Shown here one piece after another: positions 1 through 12,716 of a DNA stretch of 64,000 nt (positions are counted from its first letter, which is position 1; each line of letters starts with the position of its first letter). The position numbers and the translations under genes were made by a program. Origin of the DNA: Eucalyptus grandis (lineage: Eukaryota > Streptophyta > Magnoliopsida > Myrtales > Myrtaceae); contig NC_052614.1 in NCBI RefSeq assembly GCF_016545825.1, forward strand, positions 248,001 to 312,000. The letters are read 5' to 3'. Below the pieces are notes generated by a model. It worked only from the letters and a program-made list of their open reading frames with translations. It did not search any database and was not told the DNA's origin.

Positions 1-907
1 CTGGTCCTCAATGAACGGTTCCCAATTTTAAGATGGGAGTTGCTCACCTAGGCTATACTCATCCCTACTAGGGGCTTAGGCCAAACCTCGAGGGACTTGG
101 ACGTGGGTGCCAAGGAACTAGGCACGAACACCAAGGTCATAAACCTGAGTGCCAAGGTCATAAACCTGAGTGCTAGGGACCTGATAATGAGCATTAGGGT
201 TTCATGCCCAAGGCAGAGTTTATGGTCTAAATATCAATATCTAGTTATATTTTGTAAAATGATTTCGATTTTTTTAAAAGAAATTATTTTCCAGAACCAA
301 GCACAAATTTTTCGTTGACTCATTTTCCTAATCAATCCAAATATCGAAAAATGAGAAAATATTTTTCACGAAACAAATAAGAGCCTTCATATAACAATAC
401 AATGAATATGTAAGTGTTTTACCGTGGTTTTTAACTTCTACGATTAGAAAAGTCGCTTCAAAACACAAGTATTTGTAACAACGTTAGAAGTAACAAACGC
501 TGGTAACGAAACTTACTTGAAAATTCTCTACGCTTAAATTTCTTTTAAGGCTGGATATCTTAAACTCGAAGACAAGTAGAGATCTCATAAATCACGATTG
601 GCCGGAGAATTACATCAAGTTGATGCTGGTTGGCCACTACTCGAACAAGGACATGTTATCTTCTAACAATCGCTTTTTTGTCGCAGGTTTTCACTCTTTT
701 GATGCGATCGGGAATCGTCCCTTCTACCGTGAAAGTCACTCTCTTTCTTTAGGAGTTCTCATCTATAAACTATTCCTCCTCCTTTCGGCCATCTAAAGGA
801 GGAATAAATTTAGTCTTCATTCTCATCCTTCGACTTCATAAAGTGGCTCAACATTGAAATGAATCCCCATCAGTAAAACTTAGAACGAAATTTTGACGAT
901 TCTTCTT
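1..907. other. unassigned intergenic sequence
   Basis: I recognise no gene here on either strand. The only local structure is a 21-bp direct repeat present twice at about 131-172 (unit begins CCAAGGTCATAAACC). The short open frames carry no family motif. Confidence 0.5.
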
Positions 908-1275
908 TGATGTTCTTTAAAATTTAGGGATAAATGCACTAGAAGTCGTAAAACTTATCACACGAAGATATAATTGAGTTCTAAAACTTTCAAAAAGTAC
1001 AATTAAATTCTAAAACTTATCACAAAAATGTAATCGAGTCCTAAAATTTTGAAAAATTGCAATCGAGTTCTAAAATTTGTCACAAAAGTGTAATTGAATT
1101 TTAAAACTTTTCAAAAGTACAATTAATGAAAGGACTTAATTTGAGTAATTTAACAATTTTGAAGATTTAATTGCATTTTTTAAAAGTTTTAGAGCTCAAT
1201 TGCAATTTCTTGATAAGTTTTGGGACTTAATTATATTTTATGAAAATTTTAGGACTCAATTTCACTTTATGCACT
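908..1275. repeat. AT-rich foldback repeat built of short related units
   Basis: The left half repeats about 40-bp units of the form GTAATTGAGTTCTAAAACTT. The right half carries the reverse complement of the same units (AAGTTTTAGAGCTCAATTGC and variants), so the region can fold on itself around 1,130-1,150. The outer ends are weakly inverted too (AGGGATAAATGCACT against AGGTAAGTGCAT). This is compatible with a non-autonomous TIR or foldback element. I cannot define a target-site duplication. Confidence 0.5.
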
Positions 1276-1679
1276 TACCTTTGAAATTTATAGATCTTTC
1301 TTTCATTGGGTTTTGAGCGATAGAGTCGTTTCCTTGGGCTTTTGAGTTCAAAATAAACGACATTGTTCGCCCAAAATCAGAGCATTTTGCAACTCTTTTT
1401 ACCAACCGAGACCGACCCAACTTGTGTGGGCTTCTCCTTGTGATGCTTCTAGATCCCAAAACTCTCAACTCCTGCTCCTTCCGTCGACATCAAAAAATGG
1501 ATCTACAAACGTGACCCTGAGTTGTCGGCCCAATGTCCACGACCGAATGTGCTCAGCTCTGGTTGCGTGCTTAATTTGTCTCCACGGATGTCACAAATTC
1601 AAGCCATATCATGATCAGGAATCGCTCATGAGTTTGTGCTTTCGGCCTAATCTATGGTGCCAAACCATTATTTTTTCTT
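1276..1679. other. unassigned spacer
   Basis: No recognisable coding or repeat signal. Overlapping open frames on both strands look like chance. Confidence 0.4.
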
Positions 1680-3512
1680 GAACAGGGGAAGAACTGAAAG
1701 TTCCATACGCCTGAGCTTTTTTTATCAAAGAAAAACTCTTCAAGATAGTAGAGACCATCCCTCATCCTAGCACTGCCAATCATCTTCCCCAAGATCTGAT
1801 CCTGAAACTCACAATGGGAAGCAAAAAAGACAACACAACAGTTAGATTCTTTAGAAAGTTTACTAACAGACAATAGGCTACAGGCTAACTTAGGAACATG
1901 TGAAGTGTAATAGAATCAGAAAGTAGAACTGATGCTTTACCTACAATAGATGAAAAACTCCCATCGGCAATCCGAATTTTTTGGTTGCCAGGACAAGGAA
2001 TATAGGATTTGAACAAATATAGAATATTAGTCATATGATCTGATGCCCCGGAATCAATGATCCAAGATATAGATTGTGAACAACAGGAGAGGGCATTTAG
2101 ATTTCTACCTTGGTGGGCAATTGAAGTAGTAGGATTACCCAATACGGACCCAGCCTGAAGTAGCTACAGAAGATGGTTTAGTTGTTCTTTGCTGAAAGGG
2201 AATGTAGTGGCCTCATTAGCTATAGGAAGCATATACTGAGATGACTTATTATCATGGCTGAATGAAGTTGGTCTCCTTGCCTCACTAGTTGTAGAAGCTA
2301 GACGACCATGAGTCCTCCAACAAGTCTCCCGTGTATGACAAGGTTTGTTGTAGAAATCACACCAAATACAGGGTTTCCCATCTGATCTTCGCAAGTTAAT
2401 AGGGATTTTGCTTACATTTGCCTCGAAGACTATTGTTGCAGGAACACAGCCCTTCTTGTCTCCAGAGATAGCCAATGCTGAACCTTCCAATGATCCATCC
2501 TTTCCGCCGGTAGCTGCCTTGCCCAGCATTATTCCCCGTCTACTTTCTTCTCTTCGAACCTCTGAGAAGACCTCTCCAATAGGTGGAAGAGGTTGCTTCC
2601 CAAGTATTCTACCATGTACCTCATCAAACTCATCTCTAAGCCCTACTAGGAAAGCGTAGATACGTTCTACTTCTAAATCTACAATTTTCCTGTACCGATT
2701 ACCATCTTCAATACACGTCCACTCATGGTCATTGAATACATCCAACTCCTGCCACAAACGTTTCGAAGAGTGAAAGTATTTTGTGACAGTTTCATCTCTT
2801 TGTCGCATCTTCCTCAGCTTCAAGGTTAACTCGTAGATTTGAGATTGATTACCCAAATCTAAATACAACTCACACACCGCATCCTAGAGTTCCTTTGCGG
2901 TATGATAATCCAAATAGTTTGCACCAATATCTTCTTCTATGGAGTTGGTCAGCCACATCATAGTCGTTGAATTCTCTGCATCCCAAACAGCCCAGGTGGG
3001 GTCATTTGTCTCTGGTTCTCTGTTATCTCTAGTCAGATAGCCAATCTTTCCTCTACCCCGTATATATATTCAAATGGATTGAGACCACCGAAAAAAGTTA
3101 TCACCATTCAGCTTTATGGAAGTGATTTGAATGGGATGAGGTTTGGTGAACTTTGTGAGAAGTGATGGGGGGTTCGACTGGGTGGTTGATGATTCGTCCG
3201 ACATAGTGATCGAACGATCAAAGGAAAAAAATTTAAAAAATACGTAAATAGATAAAGGACCTTTGGGTCTGATACCATGAAGAAAAGAATCTGTCTTATA
3301 TTTTTTCATAGAGTGATTACAAGGTGTATAAATACAAGAATAGAGAACCTAAATTAGGTAAGAAACATATTTAGGTAAAGATCCTAATTAGCCTCTAATC
3401 TCTATCAATAGCTAATTTACAGCTAACAAAATCAAATCAAATCACATAATATCACGTAATATTCCATATAATCAGGGAGAGATTATAGAAGATTTTCCAA
3501 CATATTCCAACA
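1680..3512 (-). mobile_element. truncated Ty1/copia retrotransposon: 5' LTR, gag, start of pol
   Basis: Read on the minus strand, an LTR (3,278-3,512, TG...CA) is followed at once by a primer-binding site beginning TGGTATCAGA, the initiator-Met tRNA type. A gag frame starts near 3,204 (motifs QITSIKLNGDNFFRWSQ and a modified zinc-knuckle-like CHTRETCW near 2,310-2,340). The protease motif DSGASDHMT lies near 2,040-2,080, and a GAG-pre-integrase segment runs to about 1,690, where similarity stops. Integrase, RT, RNase H and the 3' LTR are absent. Gag has in-frame stops near 3,071 (TGA) and 2,884 (TAG). It lies just upstream of the plus-strand CMO pseudogene and may have helped remove that gene's 5' exons. 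This is an old, dead fragment. Confidence 0.85.
3278..3512 (-). repeat. 5' LTR of the truncated copia element
   Basis: On the minus strand it begins TGTTGGAATATG and ends TTTCTTCA, directly abutting the TGGTATCAGA primer site at about 3,266-3,277. Length is about 235 bp. No partner LTR is visible in the window. Confidence 0.75.
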
Positions 3513-3977
3513 ATATTACATACTAATAGCACATTGGAATAGCGAATTTTCCTGTTATGATCTATGTCTTGAGATTTAAAAGCAACGTCTAGTCACTTTT
3601 CATCCTGACTTGATTGGTGATGAACGCATCACTTAGCAGTTGAGTTTGAGAGAAAACGTGCTGGGTGAAGGTAATAGATTGATAAGCAGATTCTTTCCAT
3701 TATCATACTATTAAAACAAGTGGAATGCATTTACAACCCAAAAGACCAGGACTCTACCCATGAAAGTAGTATTCAAAGCTTTTATAGATCAATGCAGATG
3801 CACTACAGGAATGCTTCTAGTCTATGTTGGCACTTAATATTTCTTGTTTAACTTCTCTTTGAAATTTGAATACCTCGAGTCATTGAAGAGACTTAACAAC
3901 TAAATACAAGCTTTGTGATGGTAAACCTATTTGTACTGGGTAATATGCACACCAACTTATCTTGCTTTTTTCTGCAG

Positions 3978-6835
3978 GGGTAGACTTACGCACTGAACGG
4001 AGCCCTTCTCAGAGCAACTAGAATCAAAGGAATCTGGAACTTTGATGTAAAGGCAGGTAATTGTTACTTATATCCCATTCCTCTTGTTGTGCAGCATTTT
4101 CAAATGATATAGCAATGAGATTTCTTGCAGCTGTGTGATGCAGGAGTTTGTGCTCATACTGCTAAAATTAGCTACTTGGCCCATTTGTTCTTCTCAATTT
4201 TGAGAAAGATGTCTCTCCTGATCAGGAAGTTGAAAGAAACATAGAAGCAAAGGAATGGACTGGCAGCTGTGTAGGTACTCTGGGCGATAACTGCATTGAT
4301 CCCTCACTAACTTATCTTTGTAGACGTGAATACACCCTTGAGGGTAACTGGAAGATCTGTAGCTCCTCGTTTTGATTTTAATATGCTGCCTCTTATCGTG
4401 TTTTAATCAGTATCCTTGGTTCTGGTCTGAATAGTGTAATATGTTACTGCTTTTTGCTACTTCAATTTTCAAGTTTTTCAATGGAGATCGTATTATGCTT
4501 TCAACGTCATTTGACCGTCTTTTTAAAATTTTTAATTAGGTTTAGATTTCAAATTTTGACAAAGAAATTACCAATCCATGTCTCAATGACGATTCCCAGG
4601 CAGCTGATTGAAATTGTTCATTTTCATAGGTTTTCTGCAATAATTGTTAGATGGCGCCTACCATGTACCATATGCGCCCAAGGGCCTGGCATCTGGTCTG
4701 ACGCTTGACTCTTTACCAATTGTACATTTTCATAATGCCTATTCCATAATGTTGAGCGTTGTTCCTGCATTTTCTTGGAATCATCCTTATCATGTTTTAC
4801 AGAGTAAATCTTATTATATTATAGTTACTTAATATCTGCAACTGTTTATGGTTTTCATTTTAGTATTTGCTCCTTACTAGATACATGATAAAGTAAGTCT
4901 ACATATATGTGAAGGTGGATCAACCGACAATGCGGATGATTTTGACCGACTTGGAGCGAAAGCTCTTTGTGCTTTCATTTATCCCAATTTCATGATAAAC
5001 AGGTGATGACTCACTCATCAGATTTTGGTATCAATAAGCAATTTATCTGACTTCTCTTGATGCAGCCCACATTGAAGACCGGCTCTCGACCAAGAAGATC
5101 GGCCCGCATTAAAGCTCGACGAAACCGAGAAGCCATATTGACATCTTGAGTCCATCCCGGAAGCTGGAAAGACACCTTGGGAGCCATGAAGACGTTATGT
5201 TTTTATTATTTCTCCTAGTTTTAATGTTCTGTCTTTATTTCTCCGAGTTTCAATGCTCTGTCTTTATTTTTTTGACGATATAAGCCATCCGATTTCTGGT
5301 AGAAGACGAACAGCTTTTGATGAATGAAAAACTTTGCTTGAAGCAAGTATCATGAACCTTGTAGAGTTCATACCCTTGAAAACCTAGAAGAGTTTTCACT
5401 CCGTCCTTGAAGAGTTGGAGCTTTTGAAATCTGCATCCTTGAAGAATTGCAGTCATCGATCTAGAAGAATCGGTGCCCCCTCAACTTCCTTGGAGGCCTA
5501 GAAGAGCAACCAACGGAGTTTCTATCTTTTCCTATTTTGTTCGTTACTTCCAACCCAATTTCGACTACCCTACAGTGCTTATTTCAGAAAACCCAAAACA
5601 TAGAAATTGTAGATCCAGAAGTCTTTGTTCATTTGGCTTTGGAATCAGGTCGATCCGATCTGTATCGACAAAGATACGACTGTTCTCTTAAGCTCGCGCA
5701 GTGCTGAAATTCCTGTTCGTTCCGTTTCCTGTGTGTGAGTCACTCTCCCGATCCTACTGCTTGAGAAAGCCTCCCCTAGGCTTGCATCATCTCTTCTCTA
5801 GCTGAGGGTTTTCTGTTTTTATAGGTATGGACCATGGATGTACACAAATCTTATACTGCCACTGGGACCAAGGAAATGCTGTGTAATATTTGACTTCTTT
5901 CTGAAAGATTCTCTCAAGGTGATCTGAATTCCAGTTAGTCCCTGTAGTATTAAAAACTGATTGCAACCACCAATTACCTATTAGCAATTTGTGAATGTTC
6001 TTCCAAAAATTTCCAGAATTGATGCAGAGAAAAAAAAGGAATAGTGTCCACATGGCAAAACCAGAATATCTACAAAAAGTAGTAGCCTCATCAAAGTAAA
6101 ACATTAATCTCGTGCACCAACTCATATCACAACATGCAGCATTGAATATACATGCCTTCAGCTCTTTGGCTGATAGTTATTACCATGGAAGGTTAGGGGC
6201 AATAGTGCACGTGAGTGCAGCATGCCTTTATAAAGTAGAGATAAGTAGCTAAAGACATGGTTCTGTACATGTTCTCATCTATTCTACTCTCATATCCTGT
6301 AAAACAACCAATTTTCACTGTCCTCCAGAATTTCTTTTTTCATATTCTAGTTCATCCCGTCACTTTAGACACTACTCACATCCATTAATTCACTCGTCCT
6401 GTGGGATATGCTTCAAGTCACTGTTCCACACATTTAATGCCTTATCATGATGCTGGCCCCTTTGATGGTGTTCTAGTTCATAGGAACTAATCATGCAAGT
6501 TTTCTCAACCTGGTCGAGTTAGATGTCTAGAGATATTCAGGTTCAAGCTTTTCTCCTTCAAATTTCTCATCGTTTTCAGTAATTCATCTAGTCTTCTTCC
6601 TTTGATTACAGGATGACAAGATTCTCGTGGAGAAAGACTACAGGTATCAGAAAGTAAAACACATAAGTAATCCGTAGGGCCAACGCTTGGGCATCACGAT
6701 CCTCAGGCATTTGGTTTATTGCAGATGGAAGATAATGTTTGGTGTGAAGGCGTTCAGAAAGGCCTAAAATCTCCAGCCTATTGCAGTGAAAGATAGCGCC
6801 AACATGGTCTGCTCTATCGCAATCTCAAAGGATGA
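3978..6835 (+). pseudogene. CMO: choline-monooxygenase-like (Rieske-type) pseudogene, copy 1
   Basis: CMO-family proteins are plastid Rieske [2Fe-2S]/mononuclear-iron oxygenases. Ordered fragments are visible. At 3,978-4,056 is LNGALLRATRIKG, preceded by TAG (3,981-3,983) where the Trp of the conserved HGW would be. At 4,142-4,352 are an EFxLI-like start and EYTLEGNWK, with a frame break. At 4,631-4,720 is DGAYHVPYAPKGLASGL; the family has YHVPYAH, so the second His iron ligand is Pro. At about 4,905-5,002 is DRLGAKALCAF..YPNFMINR. At 6,612-6,643 is DDKILVEKDYR. At 6,725-6,835 is QMEDNVWCEGVQKG, with a premature TAG at 6,794 caused by a 1-nt loss relative to copy 2. The exons for the transit peptide, the Rieske ligands and the segment after FMINR were not found. 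The gene is tail to tail with ATPase copy 1. The family call is firm, and the gene is non-functional. Confidence 0.85.
5003..5922. other. unexplained insert inside the CMO pseudogene
   Basis: Between the YPNFMINR exon and the DDK exon the sequence changes character. It has moderate GC and repeated GAAGAG/CTTGAAG phrases, and no family match I recognise. One CMO exon expected here is missing. The duplicated block starts only at 5,923, so this stretch is absent from block 2 and may be an inserted element or rearranged DNA. Confidence 0.4.
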
Positions 6836-7582
6836 ACTCCAGGAATCTTACTCGGTGAGAGTGAAAAACCTAATTCTTGCCTTTTTAACTTTCCATTTCT
6901 TACTGCGAGATATAACCCCTAGGCTTTAGCATTTGTAACTCATAACCCTTGGCCTCTTGATTTTCCTCTAGTTGCAACGAACGTAATTCTAATGGGTCGT
7001 CTATAAATCGGTTTAGCTTTAGATAGCGAGATCTCTATCTGGTCCCTAAATGGAAGAAACCCATAGGTGGGGGCCTTTAGAGAGAAAAGTGAAACGCTTT
7101 CTGAACAACCCGTCCTCCCCTATGAAAAGCATGACAACTTGAGCTTCTTAGTCGACAGGCCTTTGTCAAACTGCAAACACATTAGCAACCTTCATTTCAG
7201 TTGAACTTTTAATCCAATTCTTGCATTCACATAGAGTGATACCAGCGAAACAAACAGGAAACGAATTCTGTATGAAAAAAAAAGTACACCCAAACTCATG
7301 TACAATCTGCACAAAGCATTGATTCAGTGAAAACTACCCAAATACATCCGAAAAATCTGAAAATGGGTAGTGATCCATGGTTTGCCAGAACTACCATCTA
7401 GAAGTGTACTATCAACCTATCGTGTCGTCCTGTGAACTAGACACACCCCGTCCCAGCTCATTCAAGATTCACCCAGTTGACCTGCTGGAGGAAAAGGAAA
7501 ATTAGCTGCAGGGCAACAGAAATTCTGGGTACTTAGTGTGCACAGAAAGCAGCAAAGAACTCTTACCTCCATGATTTCGTCA
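6836..7582. other. tail-to-tail spacer between CMO and ATPase copy 1
   Basis: This is shared 3' flank of two convergent genes, conserved in block 2. I see no further coding exon. It presumably holds the 3' UTRs. Confidence 0.5.
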
Positions 7583-8535
7583 TCAATGACAGAATATTCT
7601 TGCAAGATACACCTGAATCGGAGTTCTGGGGACGGGTAGTAACTTTCCAACAACAGCCAGAGGCCAACTGTTTTCAAAGACGAGAGAACCATAAAGGAAA
7701 GACCATTAACAAAGAGTTGACGAATTCGATAAAAAGCAAGTGGTGACTGGTGTTACTGCTCTTTTCATAATGTTTTATTACACAATGCACCAACAAAATT
7801 TCAAATAAAATAAACGGTCATAAGAATTAGAATGTTATAAGAAACTCTCCAGTCACCATCGATATCACGAGAGGTAACAAGTTACGGACCTGATAAAAGC
7901 AATGATAATGGATATGATCCAATGCTTCCAATTAAGTCTCACTGTTGAAGTGAACTTCCCGAGAAACTCTACGATAATGACCTGAAGAGAAGGCAAGATA
8001 AAGGATCATTACAAATTTTTAAATGATATCTTGACTCAATCAAGAAAAATGCTGGAAGGTTCTCACCTGAAGTACAAGAGTCAGACCTACTATCCCCATG
8101 AAGAGACGATTCTTCGTGATTCCCTTGAACACATTAAACTCATCTGGTTTCCGGGCATTAAATTCATTGAATATCTGAAGATCCAACATTCACATGCTTG
8201 TCAAAATTATGGGATGAAAGAAGAAAATGAGAGAATTCTGAATCTTCTTGGTAATAGCATCATGAATACAGGCAAGCCTAGATAGAAATGAAAATCCATT
8301 GTCAATGGGCCCCTCAAGCTGATGCCCAGACGACATGAATCAGAATCAGCGCAGCATTTTGCATTAACCAGTTATGGTATCCACCATTAAATAGCCAACG
8401 AAACAATAAACAAGCGAATTCAGGTTCCATGTGATAAACAGGCTTTCCAAGTGCTCTCCCTCCAGAATTTGTAGCTCTGGAGTGGTTGGCTTCCATATAT
8501 AGGCAGAAAATGTGCTAGTTGGCACACTGCAGGGA

Positions 8536-8567
8536 TCTCTCTCTCTCTCTCTCTCACACACACACTA
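8536..8567. repeat. (CT)n(CA)n microsatellite in intron 30
   Basis: A CT run followed by a CA run. Block 2 has a shorter CT run and no CA run at about 48,746-48,765. Confidence 0.85.
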
Positions 8568-9461
8568 AGTAGTAGTTTTCCTCAAACTATAAGAATGCCA
8601 TAAAGAAACCCACTTGCAAGCAATTATAAATCAATTTCTTTCCTTGCCCAATAAAATAGATTCAATGTTGAAGTACAGTTCGCAGATCATTTGATCTTCT
8701 CAGCTGATGAAATAATTCCATTGCCAAATGTCCTAACTAGAGATCCAACCCATTCAATTCCAATAGAAGAAAACGCATAAGTAACTCTAGCAGCCCAGAA
8801 CCATCAATCGTTCTGTCTTCTATGACTGTAAGGCACCAAACTTACTTGGCAAAAGACGAAAGCGTTGAAGATCAGTGTATTCTTCACTTTGATAGCATGA
8901 TCCCTGGTATCATGCCCTAAATTCAGTAAGCTTCTACCTCGGAAATTGAGGAAAAGCACGACACTCACTTGATAGGCAGCCTAAAGATCCAAACTCTACA
9001 TTGTCAGGAGCAAAAAGCCAGCAGAAACTCTTTTGAAATAAATGCGTTAGTGGCCATACCTGTATCAATAAATTCCTCCACATGATATTTGTAATAAGAG
9101 GTTCTCTGCAATTGAGAAATCGCCCACTCAGTGCACAGTCAAAGAGTAAGGATAAACAGCAGGTTCCAACAAGTGAAGAAATTGCAACACAGATTTAAAG
9201 AAACAGAGATTAAAAGAAAAAAAAATACGATCTCCAAGCTTGGGACCGAAATTCTTCAACTATATTGCACCCAATAACAACCACTTCCTCTTACCTCCTA
9301 CCGACGGGATGCCTATGCATAAGGTGGTCAGTTGGAGGCTCAGTGGCCAGTGCTAATGCCCCAAGGGTGTCAATGATAAGATTAACCCAGAGAAGCTGCA
9401 AGCAAAGAGAAAAACTCAGAACTAGAAAAAGGAAATATCATGTGGAGGTCTGCACCGCAGG

Positions 9462-9501
9462 GAGGGAGGGAGGGAGGGAGGGAGGGAGGGAGAGGGAGAG
9501 A
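9462..9501. repeat. (GGGA)n tract beside the exon 27 donor
   Basis: About eight GGGA units followed by GAGA repeats directly flank the donor of exon 27 (9,508-9,645). The matching tract in block 2 (49,664-49,696) is clearly shorter. On the transcribed strand it is a pyrimidine run just inside the intron. Confidence 0.85.
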
Positions 9502-12370
9502 GAGTACCTGCACTGCATTCAGTGGAATGTCACCTGAGGAAACAGCAGCAACAACGTTTATGATAAGAGCTGCAACGTTAACTGTAAGCTGAAACTGGAT
9601 AAATTTTTGAATATTTGCGTACACAGATCTTCCCCACCTGACGACCTATCAGAAAGATTTACATATCAGAAAGATTTCCAAATGTGCAGGCGAAATTCAA
9701 GTATTGACTTGTTTGAGGAATGTACAACAGGTACCAAGTCAAGTAAAGTTGCACAATAAAAATCTAAATCCAGTCAAATAAGTACATATATTTACAGAGA
9801 GAAAACTCTCCAGGTAACTAATGTACTCAGCTACCCTACAACTTGACTGCCATCAGTTAGACTTCTCTTCAGAAAAGTTCAATAAAACAATCAACTCTGT
9901 CATGAACATGCTGAATTCCTCGTTTAATTAGAATCGGGCAGAATACCATGAAAGACCAGCATCGATTTACTAACCTTAACAACAGAAGCGAAATTATCAT
10001 CCAAAATTATGATGTCCGAACTCTCTTTCGCAACTTCTGTCCCTTGAATACCCATTGCTAGGCCAATATCTGCCTTAACTCCAAGATCAAATAGACATCC
10101 AAGCAACAAAATTATTGGATGAAAAGAGTTCAAAGTCAATGCACAACATAAGTGCATTGGTCTATGCAGACCAAAGAAATAAGTGCTCAAGAGCCATTCA
10201 TGACTACAAAAATTTTCTAAAAGTATTGCAAGCTAAGATCCAGCATTTTTTAATAACTTGCAATCTTACCACCTCATAATAGATGCAAGAACAAGCAAAC
10301 TTCCAGACTCGGAGTGAGTTCAAGACCACAACCAAATTTACCAACAGACTGCACAGCAAGATACTATGAGACATCTAGGGACTTGAAGACTATAAACCAG
10401 TTATGTAAAAAGATTTCAATGCATCTTGGTCTGGTGTATCTGCTGAATCTTTGAGATGCTAGAATGACAAATGTCATGAATCAATGAAAAAGGCAATGAC
10501 ATCAGTGGGACATCAAAGGAATCCCGAGAAAAATGGTGTGTCAACCTCGTGTAGAGCAGGAGCATCATTAGTGCCATCCCCAGTTACAGCAACAACGTGT
10601 CCTCGCCTTCTCAACGCTTGAACAAGCAGAAGTTTGTCATTAGGAGAAAATCTTCCCATAACCTGTTGCAAAAACAGAAAAAAATATTAGCATACATTCA
10701 AATAGAAGACATGATTGATTACACAAAAAAGAAGCAACGTCATACTGATATCTTCTCGGCAGCTTCTTCTCTTTCCACGTCAGTTAAGGAACGAAAAGCT
10801 TTTCCTTCAATAAGGTTTGGCGGAGTAGCATCTGCTTCTGGATCTAGTATCCCACATTCCAAAGCAATTGCTTTGGCAGTTTGGAGATTGTCACCAGTAA
10901 CCATTCGTACCTATCACCCAATAAGATGCATTACACACTGAGGTCACATCTAGATAAGTACCTATCCTCAATCTGTCGTGCTGCAGAAAATTACTATTTG
11001 AAATCCAGCATCAATGATTACCATCCTAAGAAAGAAATGTTTGAAGCACCCTACAGTGAAATGAATAAATGACAATGTACTTTGATAAACAGAATCTCAA
11101 TGTCTTAGCCTTCAGAATAACCTCATTATACAAGGTTAAATTATGCTCGACCATTTTCCAATGAAAAGCATCAAAACAACATAAACATCCAATACGACCA
11201 CCTAAAGGGATGCAAATGACGAGAAATTCGAATTTTGAGTTGCAGAAATAATAATAAGAGGGAGAAAAAAAGAAGAAGGAAGCAGAACAGAGGAAGGATC
11301 ATTTCCCCAAATTACCAATCCAAAAAATATTCAAAAAAACCCTTACCAAAAATAAATAAATAAATAAATAAATAAATATATATATATTCAAAAAAACAAA
11401 CTTACCTTGACTCCAGCATTTTGGCATAGTTTCACTGCATCTTTCACTCCAGGACGACAAGGATCCTGCACATTATGAAAGTGTAAGAGAGTTTGTCATA
11501 GGTATTGAAAGTGAGTATAGCAAATGATTGACAACGCATCTGGGGAAATTTAAGAAAATATTTTCAGTCGTCACTTGCCAGCCACTTTTACCAAGACAGA
11601 GTTCTATGGGATTCCGGAAGATTACTATTTGGATCAACAACCCAGTGTCGATAAAATGACACAAACATTAAACTTCTCCTTAGGTCCACACGATAAGACT
11701 CTTCGAAGTCATGGAAAAGCACTGGAGTGCCCAAACAATTTAAAACATTCCTAAAGTTAATACAGAGATAGGAACAAATAAAAATCAATGTCCTTTTCAG
11801 TTAAAATTATGTGCACTGCTTGACAAGAATCATACCTTTATGCCTACAATAGCCAGTAAAATGAGCTCATCCTCAGGTAATGCCCATTTGGCTAACCGTT
11901 GTTCATCTAGAGTAATGTCTTTTATGTCATAGGGTCTATATGCAATGGCAATGCAGCGTAGACTACCAGCAGCCATATCTTCAATAGCCTTTCTAAAGTA
12001 CATCTCCTGCAAAACAGGAAAAACTCATTTAAAGATCGTCCATCAATACTGTCAATGACTAGTGACAAGCAAGTAAACATGAATAAAACAATTTACCACC
12101 ATACATCTTAGACTATGAGAAAGCCCATTCTCTTTCTCAGTAGATTTAAGAACTTCAACAATAAATAAAAGCATAACATGTATATAAAAGTACCAACATG
12201 AAATGTACATGCAAACCAAGGTATTCAAGAATGGTTGTGTTGGAAAGAGTAGTCTGGAGGACTCAAGATCTGCCTCCATGAAATGTAATGAGTAATGCAT
12301 AAAATTTCCAAAACTAGATGGTCAAAAAAAGAGCGAGAATATGTCAAGGCAATATCACAAAGAACGTAAG

Positions 12371-12716
12371 TGCAATACCAGAGTGTGTGCTATGCCATCA
12401 CATAAAGAACATTACAACAATAAAATGAAATTTCGTCTATTAGTATTGCAACCTACAGCAGTACTGTGAAAGATGCCGGCAAGAAAAACCATAGCAGCTA
12501 TTGAATTGTTGTAGATAACAATAGTCAATTATTGCAGCAAGAGTGCAATACCAGAGAGTGTGCTATGCCATGAACATTGCAGCAATGAAATGAAATTTCG
12601 TAAAAAAGTATTGCAAACTACAATAGTACTGTGAAAGATGCCAGCAAGAAAAACCATAGCAGTTATTGAATTGCTATAGATAACAATAGTCAATTATTTC
12701 CCAAACCTTATCTTCA
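12371..12716. repeat. 173-bp tandem duplication in an ATPase intron, copy 1
   Basis: The phrase TGCAATACCAGAG recurs at 12,371 and 12,544, followed by matching sequence through CAATAGTCAATTATT in both units. It lies in intron 21, between the exons at 12,707-12,817 and 11,836-12,006, and abuts the exon 21 donor side. It is also present in block 2. Confidence 0.8.

Noticed and set aside
9265..9537. Open frame containing REGGREGG
   Set aside because: Antisense to ATPase exon 28 and across a GGGA microsatellite.
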